Part shown: positions 22,360 to 34,924 of the stretch, piece by piece
Position numbering within the stretch: the first letter of the stretch is position 1
Layout: every line of letters starts with the position of its first letter
Assembly (NCBI GenBank): GCA_951812925.1
Contig: OX638370.1
Coordinates: forward strand, 38,877,948-38,941,947
Source of the DNA: Calliopum simillimum
Taxonomy: Eukaryota; Arthropoda; Insecta; Diptera; Lauxaniidae
Length of the DNA stretch: 64,000 nucleotides
Reading direction: 5' to 3'
Notes under the pieces: model-generated
The model's input: only the letters and a program-made list of their open reading frames with translations
Database searches by the model: none
Told to the model about the DNA's origin: nothing
Program-made: the position numbers and the translations under genes

Positions 22360-22960
22360 GTAAAGCAGGTGTGCTACTCTTTGGTGAACCGTTAAGCGTA
22401 ACTCTTCCCTTACAGCACCACAATGTTATATATCAAAAATCGCTTTACTGTGAGGCTAAGCTAAAATGGATCAACTCAAGTACTAGCAAAATAACCAAAA
22501 ATTTTTGGCCAACTTTCTGTAAAGATAAAACCGACTACCTTCTCTCTTTATCTCGTAAAACATGTAGAACTGTTGTAGGAGCCATCACTGGACATTGTCT
22601 TATTGATTATCATGCTCATAGAATGGGCATTCTAGCGGATAATAGGTGTCGTTGGTGTGTTGAAGACGAAGAGAAGAATTTAGAACATCTACTGTGTTTC
22701 TGTCCATCGCTTTGCAGAACCAGATTTAAAACCCTTGGGCAAATGTTTTTTAACAATCTTGAAGAACTTTCAGATACTGGTCTAAAACCAGTAAAAAACT
22801 TCGCAATGGCTTCTAAAGCCTTCACGCTTAAACCTGAAGAGGGCTGAAACCCCATTATTACATCTAAGTAATTAATTACATCTACGTGACTCAACATCCG
22901 GGATTATGTGGTATCACTATGAACCTTTTTGGTCTATGTGTGGCTAATTTGCCGCCACAT
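22360..22960 (+). mobile_element. 3' end of a non-LTR retrotransposon (C-terminal zinc-binding tail)
   Basis: The frame 22371-22847 encodes the tail that follows RNase H in I/R1/LOA-type elements: LSRKTCRTVVGAITGHCLID, HRMGI, a CRWC...EHLLCFC zinc-binding cluster and FKTLG. It ends ...KPEEG, followed by a non-coding tail. Everything 5' of this is absent, so the copy is strongly 5'-truncated, the usual result of abortive target-primed reverse transcription. It is a different family from the fragment at 13.9-15.5 kb judging by divergence in the same tail. Confidence 0.8.
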
Positions 22961-24699
22961 AAACCTTAACCTATAGTTAAGAATACTTTATAATTTCTCT
23001 ATATTTTAGAAAATATTACTTCACGGAACCATCAAATAGTTCAAACTTATGTTTATTTATGTTTGTGTTACTTACTTTATTTTTTTACTACTCGAGTGGA
23101 GTAAAAATTATGGCTTTCATTTTTTTCCGTGCAGGATATATATTTGCATGACTATTTTAACATAAATTCAAACATATTCAATTAAATAAAAATATGTTAA
23201 AAGTACCTATAGAAACAATTTATTTTTATACAAATGTTCTTTGTTTGAAAATTTTTACTGTTTCAGCTTCAAATATATGCATTTTTGCTTAACATTATGG
23301 GGCAACATTTAGGTCAAGTGGATCATTTTCATTGCATAACCAATAAAACAGAGTAAAAGCGAAAAATAAATTAAAGACGAGGAAAAACCGAAAAACTGAG
23401 GCAAATTTTTAATAAAAACAAAATGTAAAAAGATTTCAAGAAAATTGACACAGAAAGTTAGAAAGACCACAGTTGACATAGATTTAGTAAAATTTATTTG
23501 GCTTAGAAAAAATTTATGCAAAAGTACTTTGGCAAGAGAGAAATAAAAAATTATAAATAATATGAATAGAAATGCAATCTATTGAGATGGAGAAATTGTC
23601 ATAAAAAAAACAATATAAATAAAATTGCATCAAATGTTGAAAGCAGAGAAAGTGAAAATTTATTTTGCCAACTAAGAATAAAACAAAAAATTTCCAAGCA
23701 GAATCTTTGAAAAATCACAAAGAAGGACGACAAAACTTCTTTTTTTTTTGCTTTATAAGAAAAACTTTTACAAATTGAAACGGCAAGTAAGTCGAAGAAT
23801 GATGGCAAAAAAATTAAACCAAGTTGTACAAAGTGTACTATGTATATATCTCCAATATATACATAAATAAAATGTAAAAGAATAAATTGAAATCCAACTG
23901 ACACAGTAGATTGCGCTATGGACTAAGAAGAAACGTATTCAAAGTTAAAACTGGGACGAAACTTAATTGAAGCGACTACGAGTGGTCGGAGAAAGAGAAT
24001 GGAAAACTACATGTAATACCATTTTTTTGTGTTCTTCTGCTTCTGCAAATGCCAACGTCTGTCATCACAGTTTCTGTCGACGTGATAGCGTTGTCATCGT
24101 ACTGTCGGTACACGTTACAAAAGTTCAAAAGTGGATTTTCTTTTTTATAATTTATGACCATGTGCCAGTTCCGAGTGTGTCACAAAACAAAAAGTCAGTC
24201 AAACCGATGAACATAAATAACTAGACCTACTCAAATACGCACTCATTCGTTTATACCATACCAGTAGGAAATGTGCGCATGATGTTTATTTAAGTTAGTT
24301 AATTGCAACATTTACTATATTTCTAGATCGCGACTCATTCGTAACATATGTGGGCGATTCTACTCGAAACCGTTATTCTGACTAGAACAAAAAAAAAAAA
24401 AAAAGCACACAATAAAGTTTTCTTTCGAGGCCGCAAATTGCTTAAAGAAAGTGAAACTTCTATCCGTAAAGTCGGCGTGACTATAAAGCTTTCGGGTGAC
24501 TTTCGGGTATCCAAGAAAACTATCAGTGAAGTCTAGTTAATAGTCTTGCATAGATGCTTTCCCTCTAGTATACCTAGATCTTCTTTGTTTTCACTATGAA
24601 GCATTCGGGTGACCTTCGGGTAATCTTCGGGTGTCCCCGAAAACTTCCAATCAATGGTATTCACGTTCTACACTTACCTACGAAATTTCATCAAAAGAG
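22961..24699. other. No gene recognised
   Basis: AT-rich. Near 24480-24640 the word TTCGGGTGAC/TTCGGGTA occurs about five times, a weak local repeat. Hydrophobic minus-strand frames near 23.3-23.9 kb look like A/T-composition artefacts. Confidence 0.5.
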
Positions 24700-25330
24700 C
24701 GTCTAAGGTAAGCCCGGGAAATGTGGCACCCAAAGGTGATATGACACTCCTTTCAATTTGAATACTCTCATCCGATTTCACCCATTTTTTGTTGAGAGCT
24801 TGCATTTGTAGTTCTTAGTGTTTGAGTAAAATTTCGCTTGATTATCTCAAAAAATGCTTTCAGCATAGCATTTCGAAGTTTTTGCTTATATGGGAGGTGT
24901 CACGCCCTCTTGTCCGAATTCACACAGATTTTTTTCAGAGCTCGCGCTTACAATTCGTAGAATTTATGTGTGTTTCGGTTGCATTGCCGTGAAAAATACA
25001 CCTAAAGTTGTAATTTGAATATGTTTTTTTGTATGGGCGATAGCCATGTCTGTTGACCGATTTCGCTTATTTGCTAACTTTGACGACAGAGGCAGTGTAC
25101 AAAACTTCATTGAATTATCTAGCTTAGTTTTCCTAGAAATTGTATTTCCACGCACACCCAGCCAGCCAGCAAGCCAGCCAACCAGACAGACAGACATGGC
25201 TATATTGACTCAGGAGGTGACGCTGATCAAGAATATATATACTTTTCTATATCTGCCACGCCGCCTTCTTTGCGTTACAAACGGAAGGGTGTAGGGTATA
25301 AAAACCCCATTAAAGACGAGACACGTCAAA
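24700..25330. repeat. Dispersed repeat with CCAGCCAGC/CAGACAGACAGACATGG tract
   Basis: Contains GGAGGTGTCACGCCCTC (24894), a degenerate 4-bp tract of CAGC/CAGA units (25146-25197) and then ACATGGCTATATTGACTCAG...CTGATCAAGAATATATATACTTT...TTTGCGTTACA...GGGTATAAAA. This ending is a widespread dipteran dispersed-repeat sequence. It shares blocks with 7.6-8.6 kb. Element class not assigned. Confidence 0.55.
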
Positions 25331-25390
25331 GGCATTTTTGCACTTAAATGAACATGAAAGCATTTAAATTACATTTAGAAGTTTTTTTTT

Positions 25391-25812
25391 CTTATGGGGT
25401 TTGCAGAAGATGTGAAAGGATCTTTTTGTAGTAAAAAAAAATTTCTTAACTCATAAAGAGCAATACAGCTATTTCATGCCTTTGAAATATAGTTTTGTCT
25501 CCTTTCCAGAAAAAATATTTTAGTAGATTTAAAAAGTAGGTCACTGACGCTTTTTGTAATTTAAGTACTAAAACTGTACTAAATTTAGTACCTTTTCCTT
25601 TAGTATTTACTCCTCTTATGGGGTTTGCATCAGATGTGAAAGGTACCTTTTTGAAGTAAAATAAAATTGCTTTACTCATAAAGAGCAATACAGATGCCTT
25701 TGAAATATAGTTTTATCTTCTTTCCAGAAGAGATCTTTAAAGTAGGTCACGGACGCTTTTCGTAATTTAAGTACTAAAACTGTACTAAATTTAGTACCTT
25801 TTCCTTTACAAT
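25391..25812. repeat. Two-copy direct repeat, 224-bp period
   Basis: CTTATGGGGTTTGCA(G/T) starts at 25391 and 25615. Both copies run through GATGTGAAAGG, CTCATAAAGAGCAATACAG, CCTTTGAAATATAG and TTAAGTACTAAAACTGTACT. The second copy is slightly shorter. A diverged relative lies near 7.71 kb. Confidence 0.88.
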
Positions 25813-25996
25813 AATATTTACCTTGCCTGATTCAATTCCTTTCCAAAAATTTATTGAGAAATGTTTAATTTGTGTGAAGGAGTGTTTGTCACAATTTACC
25901 GATTTTCCCCTTTTTACACCACTACAAAAACAAAAAAAAACACCAAATTTTATTTGGCCATTTTTATCAGTTTTGACATAAAACAAAACCATCAGA

Positions 25997-26288
25997 CCTG
26001 TTCCGTAATCCGTGTGGTTTCAATTACTTTTCATTTAGGAGGCTTTTTCATGAAAATGACGAGTCACACGACAAAAAGTAACAGAAACTTTTTTGTGGGG
26101 AATTACAGATTCTACAAATAACATTGATTGGCATTAACGAAAAAGTAACAGCTTAAGAAATATTATTAAAAAACCGCAAAAAATCGAAAAGTTAGACTTT
26201 ATCGAATATTTCCGAAACAGTTAATTTTTCTAATACTTTTTATCGTGTGACTCACCATTTTCATCAAAAAGCCGCCTAACGGAACAGG
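25997..26288. mobile_element. ~290-bp MITE-like inverted repeat
   Basis: The right end AAAGCCGCCTAACGGAACAGG complements the left CCTGTTCCGT and AGGAGGCTTT blocks; the left arm carries about 30 extra bases between them. Pairing continues through CATGAAAATGACGAGTCACACGA at the left and TCGTGTGACTCACCATTTTCAT at the right. No coding content; target duplication unclear. Confidence 0.7.
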
Positions 26289-27249
26289 CCTGCATGAACC
26301 AAGTTGCAGCGAAATTGGAAACGCTACAGATGGAATGGCTGAATAGTACTTTTTGTCGGTTAAACATTCCATGGTGCAGACATTTTACTTCAGGGCACCT
26401 GTATCTTCAATAACGACAATAACCTATGTATTTCTGATTTATAAATCATAAGAATGTAATGAGTTATACCATTAAAAAGCTAAATTTGACATGTTCTTAG
26501 GTTCAAAATAAGTGAGACACAAAACTGCTACTTTTTTACGAAATCGCTCTTTTTGTAGTTCCGAAAGAGAAAGTACAGAAGGCCTACGCCAGGCTAAGAC
26601 TTTAGAGTGTTAACCACTGTCTAACTAAAGCAAAAGTTTCAATACCGCAGTTTTTTACAGTAAAGTGCTCTCCCTAGTAAATACTCTGCAATTTCCGACT
26701 GGGAGGTTTCGAAAGAGATCCACTTGATGGCAGAGAGCGCAAGTGAATACAACAGAAACAAGGGCGGTAGTGTTGTACAACTGTATGTTTAATAAGGGGC
26801 ACAACATGCAACATTGACAACGACAAGAGCAAACTATTTTCACATCCGCACTGAAACTTTGCCAAGCCAAAAATGACATAAAACTGATACTTCGATACGA
26901 ATAAAACGTATGCAATTGTATCTATGCAATCCCACAATCCCAGCGGTACTTGCATTTAACTTCATTTCATTCGCTCATTCGTTCATTCATTCATTCATTC
27001 GCTTATGTTTTTCATTTAAGCGCAGCGGTGCCTTTAATATGCAGCTACGAAGGCCAAACGTGACTGAAGCAAAAGCATGAAGTTTAATAAAGCGCGCTGG
27101 TAGGTAACTATGTAAGTACTTGAAGTTTCCACCCAGTTATTTGCTAACTGAGCTAAAAGTGTTGCAATGCAATAAAAGGTTGATTACTCGTATAGAAACC
27201 GAATACTTGGTTCTGAAAATTACTTAATCAAAATGAGGATAAATTTCAC
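26289..27249. other. No gene recognised; short ATTC microsatellite
   Basis: An imperfect (ATTC)n tract lies at about 26963-27002. Otherwise unrecognised, somewhat less A/T-extreme sequence. Confidence 0.5.
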
Positions 27250-28035
27250 GTTTAGAGTAATCAGTTATCGATTTAAGTAACTACAAGAATCGGTTATTCA
27301 ACTGGCAAACTCTAACTTAAATTAAAGTCTGCAGCTTGCAAAAAAAACGAATGCATTTACAAAACCGGTTACTTGCATAAAAGCTGGTTACATAACCAAA
27401 AACTGATTAGTCAACTAAAAAAGTGTTATTGCATTAATTACTCGTACAAAAATCGGTTGCTAAAATTGACAAAACTTTAGAACCCCATCCCGTGTAAGAA
27501 ATCGTGCACAGTTTTCAATCTTTTTTTCAAAAAAATCGTCATTACCTTACCGTACTGAGAGTTTTACGTAGCTTATGCACTGCCCATATTTCCATTTTAC
27601 ATTAAATAAAAAGCCTTTGTTCTGAAATTTTTTTTTTTCTCCATAAACAAATGCTTATATCGGTTTTTGGCCGGTTATATAAAAAACCGGTTACTTTTAC
27701 AAAAACTGAATACTCGTTTACAACCTTTAATTCAACTTGAAAATTGCTCGGAAATACTATGACTCGTGTTAAAAACTATTCGATATCGTCCTTGAGAATT
27801 TTTACGAGTCAATATATGTATATGTATCAAAATTGTAAAGTTACTCTTTTGAAAATAATTTATAACAAAGTATAATAAAAAAGTTTTTCAATTTATATTT
27901 TACATACTCCACATTTTCAAACAACTTTTTCTCTAGTTTAAAGTCTATTTTAATCGCAAAAAAACCGGTTACACACAAAAAATCGGCTACACACAAAAAA
28001 CCGGTTACACACAAAAACCGGTTACTTTTAAAATC
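27250..28035. promoter_or_regulatory. Cluster of AACCGGTT palindromes (candidate Grainyhead-type sites)
   Basis: Five exact AACCGGTT octamers occur at 27363, 27685, 27963, 27999 and 28016, each followed by A and in most cases AC, plus many near-matches (AATCGGTTATT, AAGCTGGTTAC, AATCGGCTACAC). AACCGGTT is the established consensus of the Grainyhead/CP2 family. The last three sit in a short tandem array of CCGGTTACACACAAAA units. The cluster could be an enhancer or only a decaying minisatellite; no adjacent host gene is seen. Confidence 0.4.
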
Positions 28036-28335
28036 CGATCATGCAAATTAAGAAGTGTAAAAAATAAAAGAGTGGAATTAAATATTGACAGAAAAGAGAT
28101 TGAATTTGCTAGTCAAAACATTTTTCGTTAAATTTTTAGAACAAATAAAATTTAATTTAGCTAAAAACACTAAATTTTTCTTGAATATAAATTTCCTGGG
28201 TTTTTGAAATAAGGTTTCCTTTACAATAAAAAAATACAATCCGTCTCTATTCAAGTGAAAAAGAGTAAGTAAGTCAGTTTTTTCTTGTTTTGAGTTATTA
28301 AGTATTTCTGGTCATAAGCATTATGGTCTTTATAA

Positions 28336-28963
28336 CAGTGGTTTTCAACCGTTTTCGGTCATGAGATCTTTCCAAGTTCTTCACAAGCTCGCACTCCCCT
28401 TCAAAAAACAAAAAAAATTAATTAAATTAACTTTCCACATAAAAATTTACAATTTATTCAAAAATGATTACAAATTAAAATTAAAAAAAAAGGTCATTGG
28501 GTTGTTTTACAATCCGGTTTACCAGCCATGTTCTGAAATTTTAGGTGTTTCAGAATCAAATAACACGAAAATTTAAATGCGATCTCGATAACTTTTTTTT
28601 GTTGAATCCAAATCTGACAACTATTACCTATTCTCTATCAGATCTGGGATCCGAGTTATCCTTTGTTATCAGATTGTTAAAATACAAATCCGATTCCATT
28701 TTACTTATCGAAATGGGGAACTAAGTTTATTTAATCTCGATTTCGAAGAAAATTGGATTTTAGAACGTGGCTGTATTGAATGTTTTAAGAACAAATCAAT
28801 ATTTCAAAGCATCAAAATAAGAAGATTGGGTTAAAATAAGATAAACAAAATGTTGCCTTGTATAGTTTCTTTATTTTCAAAGGCTTTCTGAAATGTGTCG
28901 CGCCCCCTCTGAATTGTCTCTACGCCCCCTAGGGGAGTGCGCGCCATCAGTTGAGAACTTCTG
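28336..28963. mobile_element. hAT-like non-autonomous element, ~0.63 kb
   Basis: The left end CAGTGGTTTTCAACCG and right end AGTTGAGAACTTCTG are imperfect inverted repeats of the CAGTGGTTCTCAAC type common in hAT MITEs. GC-rich blocks (CGCGCCCCCTCTG, CGCCCCCTAGGGG, GTGCGCGCC) lie near the right end, as in this group. The 8-bp flanks are only partly alike (CTTTATAA, CTTGAGAC), so the copy is old. No transposase. Confidence 0.65.
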
Positions 28964-31062
28964 CTTGAGACTGCTGAGACCCTCAGAGTCATAGTTATCT
29001 TAAAAAAATCTTAGTTTTTTCATGGAAAAAATGTAAATAAGAAATTCCATTCAAATCTCAAAACTTGAAAAACTGAGATGATAAGTATGTAGAGTAGATA
29101 TGTTTCCAAATTTTCAAAGTTATTAAATCTAAAACTAAAGCCCTAGTTTGATCAAAACCGAATAATCGCTTGTTTTCCATATGTTCGAAGCTAGTACTTA
29201 TTGTCGCTTACACTATACAGCGAATGCATTTTCTTTTGTTTCAAAGACCCCTTTACCTTTCTCTCATCATTTCATTTTTTCTTCTTTTATTTGTAATAAA
29301 CTTGAACGAAAGTTTTCTTGAATTTTATTGAAATTAACCTACATTTGTGGAAAACGACTCAGCTCGTAGTTTAAAGTTTAAAGCAGCAGCAACTCAGAGG
29401 GTAAATTAAAAACTTGAACTGAACAGCAGTAGCGTACAAATAAATTAAAAATTGGTAAAATGTGCGAATAGCATCGGGGGGCGGGGGTGTGGGGTTAGCC
29501 ATAACTTATTCGTTTGCGGTTGGTTTAAACTCAAATTAATTTGTGTTGAAGTCCTTCGGGACAATTGTGTAAAAGTTTTACGATCGTGCAAGTGGTAGTT
29601 ATGAGTAGATGAATTACGCAGCAGACTCCTTCTTATCGCATGAAGCAGGAAATTATTGAAAAAGTTTTGCATGACAATCAATATATTTAGGGCTTTGTTT
29701 TATTTAACATAAACCAGTTACTACAAATTATCAAATAATATTGTGACTGTGGGTTTGGCAACAAAAAAAATTAAGTGATTTTTGCATGTTATCGAAAAAA
29801 TAATAAAGAAAATTCATCGATTGTATTTAAAAATATTCTTCGCAAGTTGTGAAATCTTATGGCTCATAATTTAGTTCTAAATAAATATGGATTTTAATAT
29901 TATGGATTTTTTTCTTAAGATTAATTAAGCTTACTTTAGTCTAAAAGCCTTTAAGTGTAGAACAAAACTTTTGAAATTAACGAAAAATTGACTCTTGAAA
30001 TATCAACAAGTATATTAACGCTAAAAATTGTTTGTTAACGCTTTAAAAAAATTATCGCGTTTTGTATTTTTAATTAAATTTTTCCTTCGATGAAACATCT
30101 GACATGTAAATAAATTAATGTCGACTCATTGAATTCAATAAAAAAGAACAAACAACTACACAAACGCATACACTTTAAAAACCCACATACATATATATTT
30201 GCATGGGCAGGTGAGTAAGTATATGTGCATTAGAGTGGCACAAAAAACGGATATATCTAGTTATCAGCTTAAATGGTACTTTGATTTTTTTTATGTTGTA
30301 TGAAAGAAATTTCCAGTCAATTATTTTATTTATTTTGAGGAATGAAATTATCTTATTTTTGCCAATGAAAGTTTTGGAAAAAAGTTCCATAAAATTACTT
30401 CTTAAATGTAAATTTGACCAAAGAGTTCTATGAAGTCATCTGTGTTTTTGAGTTCAATCCCAAAATATTAAATAAAAAGTTATGGAATTAGCAAAAACAT
30501 CTTTCTCTTATTCTATGCCGCTAGGCTCATACAAAATTAATATTTTTGTGCAATAAACCGTCCACAAAGTCTCATGAGAGAAAAACAAAATTCTCAGAAT
30601 ATTTTATTTTTATCTCTCCAAGATTTTTTCTGAAACATACCCAAACATCTATAGAAATTCTTGGTCTAAATAACATTAAATAAATAATTTAAAATAAACT
30701 AAAACTTTAATTGACAATAATGAGATTATGACTTCAAATCTATTTTTTTTGTTTTTGTTGACACATGAAGTCTTATTAGATTATTGCTAGAAATATTTTT
30801 CAACTAGAAACCCCCCGAATATCTTAATTAATTTCCCAAAATGCAAAGTAAACTGAGTTTGATGAGAGAAAGCATTTCGTAAGATTGCGAAGCTTCTGAT
30901 AGGTGATGGAGGAATTCTGGGCTAACAAAAAGTTACTGAGTAGTTATAGGGTTAAAACTGATTTTGTGACTTGCTTAACTTCCCTTGAGTTACCCTCATG
31001 AGCTGAATGAGCTTTCTAAGAATGTATCTGATTTATATGGCTTAAGAATTTCGCAAAGTTCT
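28964..31062. other. No gene recognised
   Basis: AT-rich. A G-run (GGGGGGCGGGGGTGTGGGG) at 29476-29494 stands out. No supportable gene. Confidence 0.5.
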
Positions 31063-31130
31063 GTACCCAGTGTGCCAAACGGTTCATATCTCCACTTTTT
31101 TATCCGTTACGGATTCGTTACACTGGGTAC
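31063..31130. repeat. Short hairpin element
   Basis: GTACCCAGTGT (31063-31073) pairs exactly with ACACTGGGTAC (31120-31130) across a 46-base loop, which itself holds CCGTTACGGATTCGTTA. Confidence 0.8.
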
Positions 31131-31161
31131 CTTTATATTATTTTAAATTTGTTTTTTTTTT

Positions 31162-31470
31162 TTTGACTTTGTCGGCCAATTCAGTGCGAAAAAGATCCCA
31201 TAAACATACCTTTAAATAATTTTGTTATACGAATTTTTTTAATTAAAGTCAGAAAAAAATATTTTTCAAGAACAATCCTTTTGAAGACTCCAGTAGCTAA
31301 AAGGCAGCGCAACGCATGCGTGTGTTACATATAAAAGTATCTTTTCCGACCTTAAATTAAAAAGTTGGTATGACAAACTTACTACAATATTAAAGAAAAC
31401 TTAACGAAAATTTCTTGAAGAGGTATGTTAATGGGATCTTTTTCTTACTAAAATGGCCGACAAAGCCAAA
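31162..31470. mobile_element. 309-bp MITE-like inverted repeat
   Basis: The left arm CTTTGTCGGCCAATTCAGT...AAAAAGATCCCATAAACAT is mirrored at the right by ATGTTAATGGGATCTTTTT...AAAATGGCCGACAAAG, giving arms of about 50 bases. No coding content. Confidence 0.75.
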
Positions 31471-31565
31471 AATTTGCAAAAAAAAAATTAAATATTAACT
31501 AAAAGGTCCAGAACTTTGCAAAATACTTTTAAATTCTGCAAATCAAACACTGTAAGAAGCGCATA

Positions 31566-32840
31566 CCGTAAGCAGGGGTAACTTTGACATCCGGGGGCGA
31601 CTTTAACCGGCAAGAAAAAAAAGATTAAAATCGTAATATTATCAACCCAAAGACTAGTTATCGATTTGTGTTGGGTCAATTAGTATCCTTGAGGTATTGG
31701 CTTTTAGCGTCTGTTTTCAATATTTGATTTGACCGCGAACTTTCGGATATATTGTTGCATTTTCTAAGAGTTATCTTATGCCGGATTTTTTAACACTCAG
31801 AAAATTACTACCTATTGACTAGAAGGAAAATTGCTGGCGTTAGATGAGTGATATAACTAGATCTATTATTTAATTTACTTCCCTAATCCATCGACTTTGG
31901 TGGATATATTTGCCTCTAAGTATTTTTAATGCATTTTTATATGAGAGTATGTTAGAAAACAATGTTTTGGGGTGACTTTGGACCGGTCGAAAGTCACCCC
32001 CAATAAACTTTGTATTGTAAGGCTGGCTTAAAAGAAACCCAAACTCGGGCCAAATTAACGCCTAAAACACCAGGTTTGGTGAACTTTAGTGAAAATAAAG
32101 TCTAGTCTTTCGCCAAAGTGAAATTATATTTTCCTTTTTATCTTTGTAAAACAATTGGCTGCCCAGAAAGGATATTTGCTATTATTTATTAAGCGAAATT
32201 TTGCAAAAAATTAAGCCACCGAAGCCCTTTAACAAATGAGGCATTTTTAAAGTTACCTACTAAAAATTTCTTTCGTTTTTTAAATTTTTCAATCAAGTAT
32301 TTTTTGTTTTCTAATTTTCAATTGATTTTAAGCTTGTTTTGTGGATTTTTTAAGTTCTGCTTAGCTTTTAATATTAGTATTGTTATTTTATGTAACTTAT
32401 GTACCAATAAGTAAAGCACACCAAAGGCTAAAACCGCATTTATCAAAAATTTTAGTTTTTTTTTTAATCTCGTCCTTGAAAACATCCCATTGCCTAGGCC
32501 GATTGCCTATATAAATATGCCAAAATGTAAAGTGAACTTAAGTTTCCAAAACCTGATACCCTGATTTTGGATCGTTAAAGGTATAGCATGAAAAATCAAT
32601 TAATGAAATTTTTCGGTTAAAGTCGCCCCACCCTTGAGGTGACTTTAACCCACTTTTAAAAATATTATTTTAAAATATTTATAACTACTTCGTATAAACT
32701 ATGTTATACGACATTAAAGCTGAAACCCCCACAAAAAATTAAGAGTAATAAAACCATTAATTTTATTAAAATTGTTGAAATTATAGGCTCCTAAACTTGG
32801 AAATTCTGTTTTTTTGTATCAAAGTCACCCCTGCTTACGG
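31566..32840. mobile_element. 1.28-kb TA-flanked TIR element with repeated GGGTGACTTT motifs
   Basis: The left end CCGTAAGCAGGGGTAACTTT and the right end AAAGTCACCCCTGCTTACGG are inverted repeats with one mismatch. TA flanks both (31564-31565 and 32841-32842). Inside, GGGGTGACTTT or GGCGACTTTAACC occurs repeatedly in both orientations (near 31598, 31969, 31990 reversed, 32620 reversed, 32638), one pair forming an 11-bp-arm hairpin at 31969-32000. This suggests multiple transposase-binding sites. No recognisable transposase, so probably non-autonomous. Confidence 0.83.
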
Positions 32841-32842
32841 TA

Positions 32843-34924
32843 CTAAAAGTTTCCTATAAAAAAATTTTCTCTGAAATGAAAAGAAATTTGTTTTTCTAAA
32901 ACAAGTCAGAAAATCAGTTATAACTATAACTCCCCATGGGTACATTTTAGACCCCCCTTTGGCACAATTTTTTGTTACTCTAAGCCTCCTCTATGCATTT
33001 TCAAAATATTTTATATCACATTACAAAAAACGTCGAAAAACATCGACATGGAGAGTTTGAATAAAGGAAAAAACCTTAACTTCAAACACATTAGCAACTT
33101 TTAAGAAACTATAAAATGTTTAAGTTCCGCAACGATCACAGTCAAAATCTCTAACCACCAATTCAGCAAGTTCTGGGGTCGAACAGAGTTGTTTGATGTC
33201 TTTATTTTTATTTTTTACTTTGCTGGGCAATGTCATAAATACGATCATTTGATACTTCATTGTTTTTACTGACTTTTTTGCCATTTTCGATACCAAACAA
33301 TACTTTTCCTTCTTATTACACGGTTCAACACAAAAAAAAAACACATGAGGAAATCCAAAAAAATCACGTGTCTCAGCATTTTACAAAAATATTCTAGGGA
33401 AAATTTCATTACGAGTCGCCTAAGACGAAAAATGCTTATGACTTAAGGAAAGCGCATCAGAGATGTAATACTTAAATATGTGATGTGAGAAGTTCTCATT
33501 GATTTGAACGATTTGTTGGCCCTCGGGATGAAATTTCGGCTTTTTAGTGTTCAGCAACTAGTTTCGAAATTTTATAGCAAATATTTATGTGGTACATATT
33601 AACTCATATTCCCACATTTTAGTTGTCATTTTTGCACTTTTTTGGGAAAGGGTACAAATGACCCATTTGTGAAGGATGTAGAGGGTTATAGTTTTCTACA
33701 AAAATACTCCCTGTAATATCCTGAATATCCGATTTAACACAAGAATGCGTTATTTTTATTTCTTTTTTCAAGTACAGTGGAGTTAAAAACTTAAAAAATC
33801 GTTTAAAAAAAATGTGACGTGCTGGAGAAAAATCACGAGACAAGGGCATTTTTTTAACTACTATTTTAAGAATTTTTTGGATTTCCTCCTGAGTTTCACG
33901 AAAAGTTTGAAATTGTTTAACAGTGTAATGATTGTATTTTCAATATCATTCGATTGCTTTGGGCTAGGGATGCCCAGCTTCGGTTTCGATTAATTTTGAT
34001 CTCCAATTCCAACTTCGGTTCGGAAAGTATGGAGTTGGAAGTTAAAACGGAGGTTGATTAAAAATTTGCACCGCCTAAATGTTAAAAATAAATGAAAGAA
34101 GAAAAGTAAGAAAAAAATTATATATCGGGGAATGTCTCACGCTTGCTCTCACAGATATGAAATCGCTTAAATGGTTTGAAATTTTAAGTTGCCATAATAT
34201 GTATCTCTTATCTCCGACTCTGGTTCCGATTCCGCTTCCGACTACGAAAATTTAAAGTTAAAAAATTCAGTTCCGACTCCGATTGCAACTTCGTAACATC
34301 TCTATTTCAGGCCTACATGGTACTTATCGACTTCTGCTGTTTTTTATGCTTTTGTTTATAATTTTCTTTTTCCAAATAAAGTATACCCTAAAAGATAAAT
34401 ATATATTTCTGAATGTTTCTTTTTTTTTTTTTTTTTGTTGTTGCACTGATCAGCAACTTTTATTATGGGCATCAAGGTGTGCGTGCCACTCATTGACTGT
34501 TGCTGCCAAGTGGATGAGCAATCTAATTAACGTTGACACAATTTTTCGGTTAACCAGCAATTCAGAGGAAATGAGTAAAAAAATACCACTATATTTTTAA
34601 ACACACACACGCATCTACATACATATGGGTAAAAATAAAACCAATATATTTGTCGGCAAACCGCGTGTGTCAACAAAAACAACCCGATAAATACAAAAAA
34701 AAAGTGAAAAAAAAGTAAAAACAGAAAAAAATCCAATGAAATTTAATAAGAAAAATATGTTGCAGCGATTTTCACCTGATGAAAATAAACATGTGCTACT
34801 TTTTAAATGAAAATTATTAATGCATTAGTGTGTGTTTCTCCATTAGAATGTGTACAAACTTAAATAGGTGTGTTAAAGTTTTTGGGGCCATTCTTAATCA
34901 AATTCACGAAATGCTTTATAAATG
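32843..34924. other. No gene recognised
   Basis: A minus-strand stretch near 33250-33310 and another near 35340-35410 share a short block reading SKMAKKS in translation; this looks like one repeat family, not a gene. Otherwise nothing. Confidence 0.45.

Noticed and set aside
23599..23904. Hydrophobic 101-residue minus-strand frame, possible membrane protein
   Set aside because: Composition is what A/T-rich DNA gives by chance; no motif, promoter or start context.
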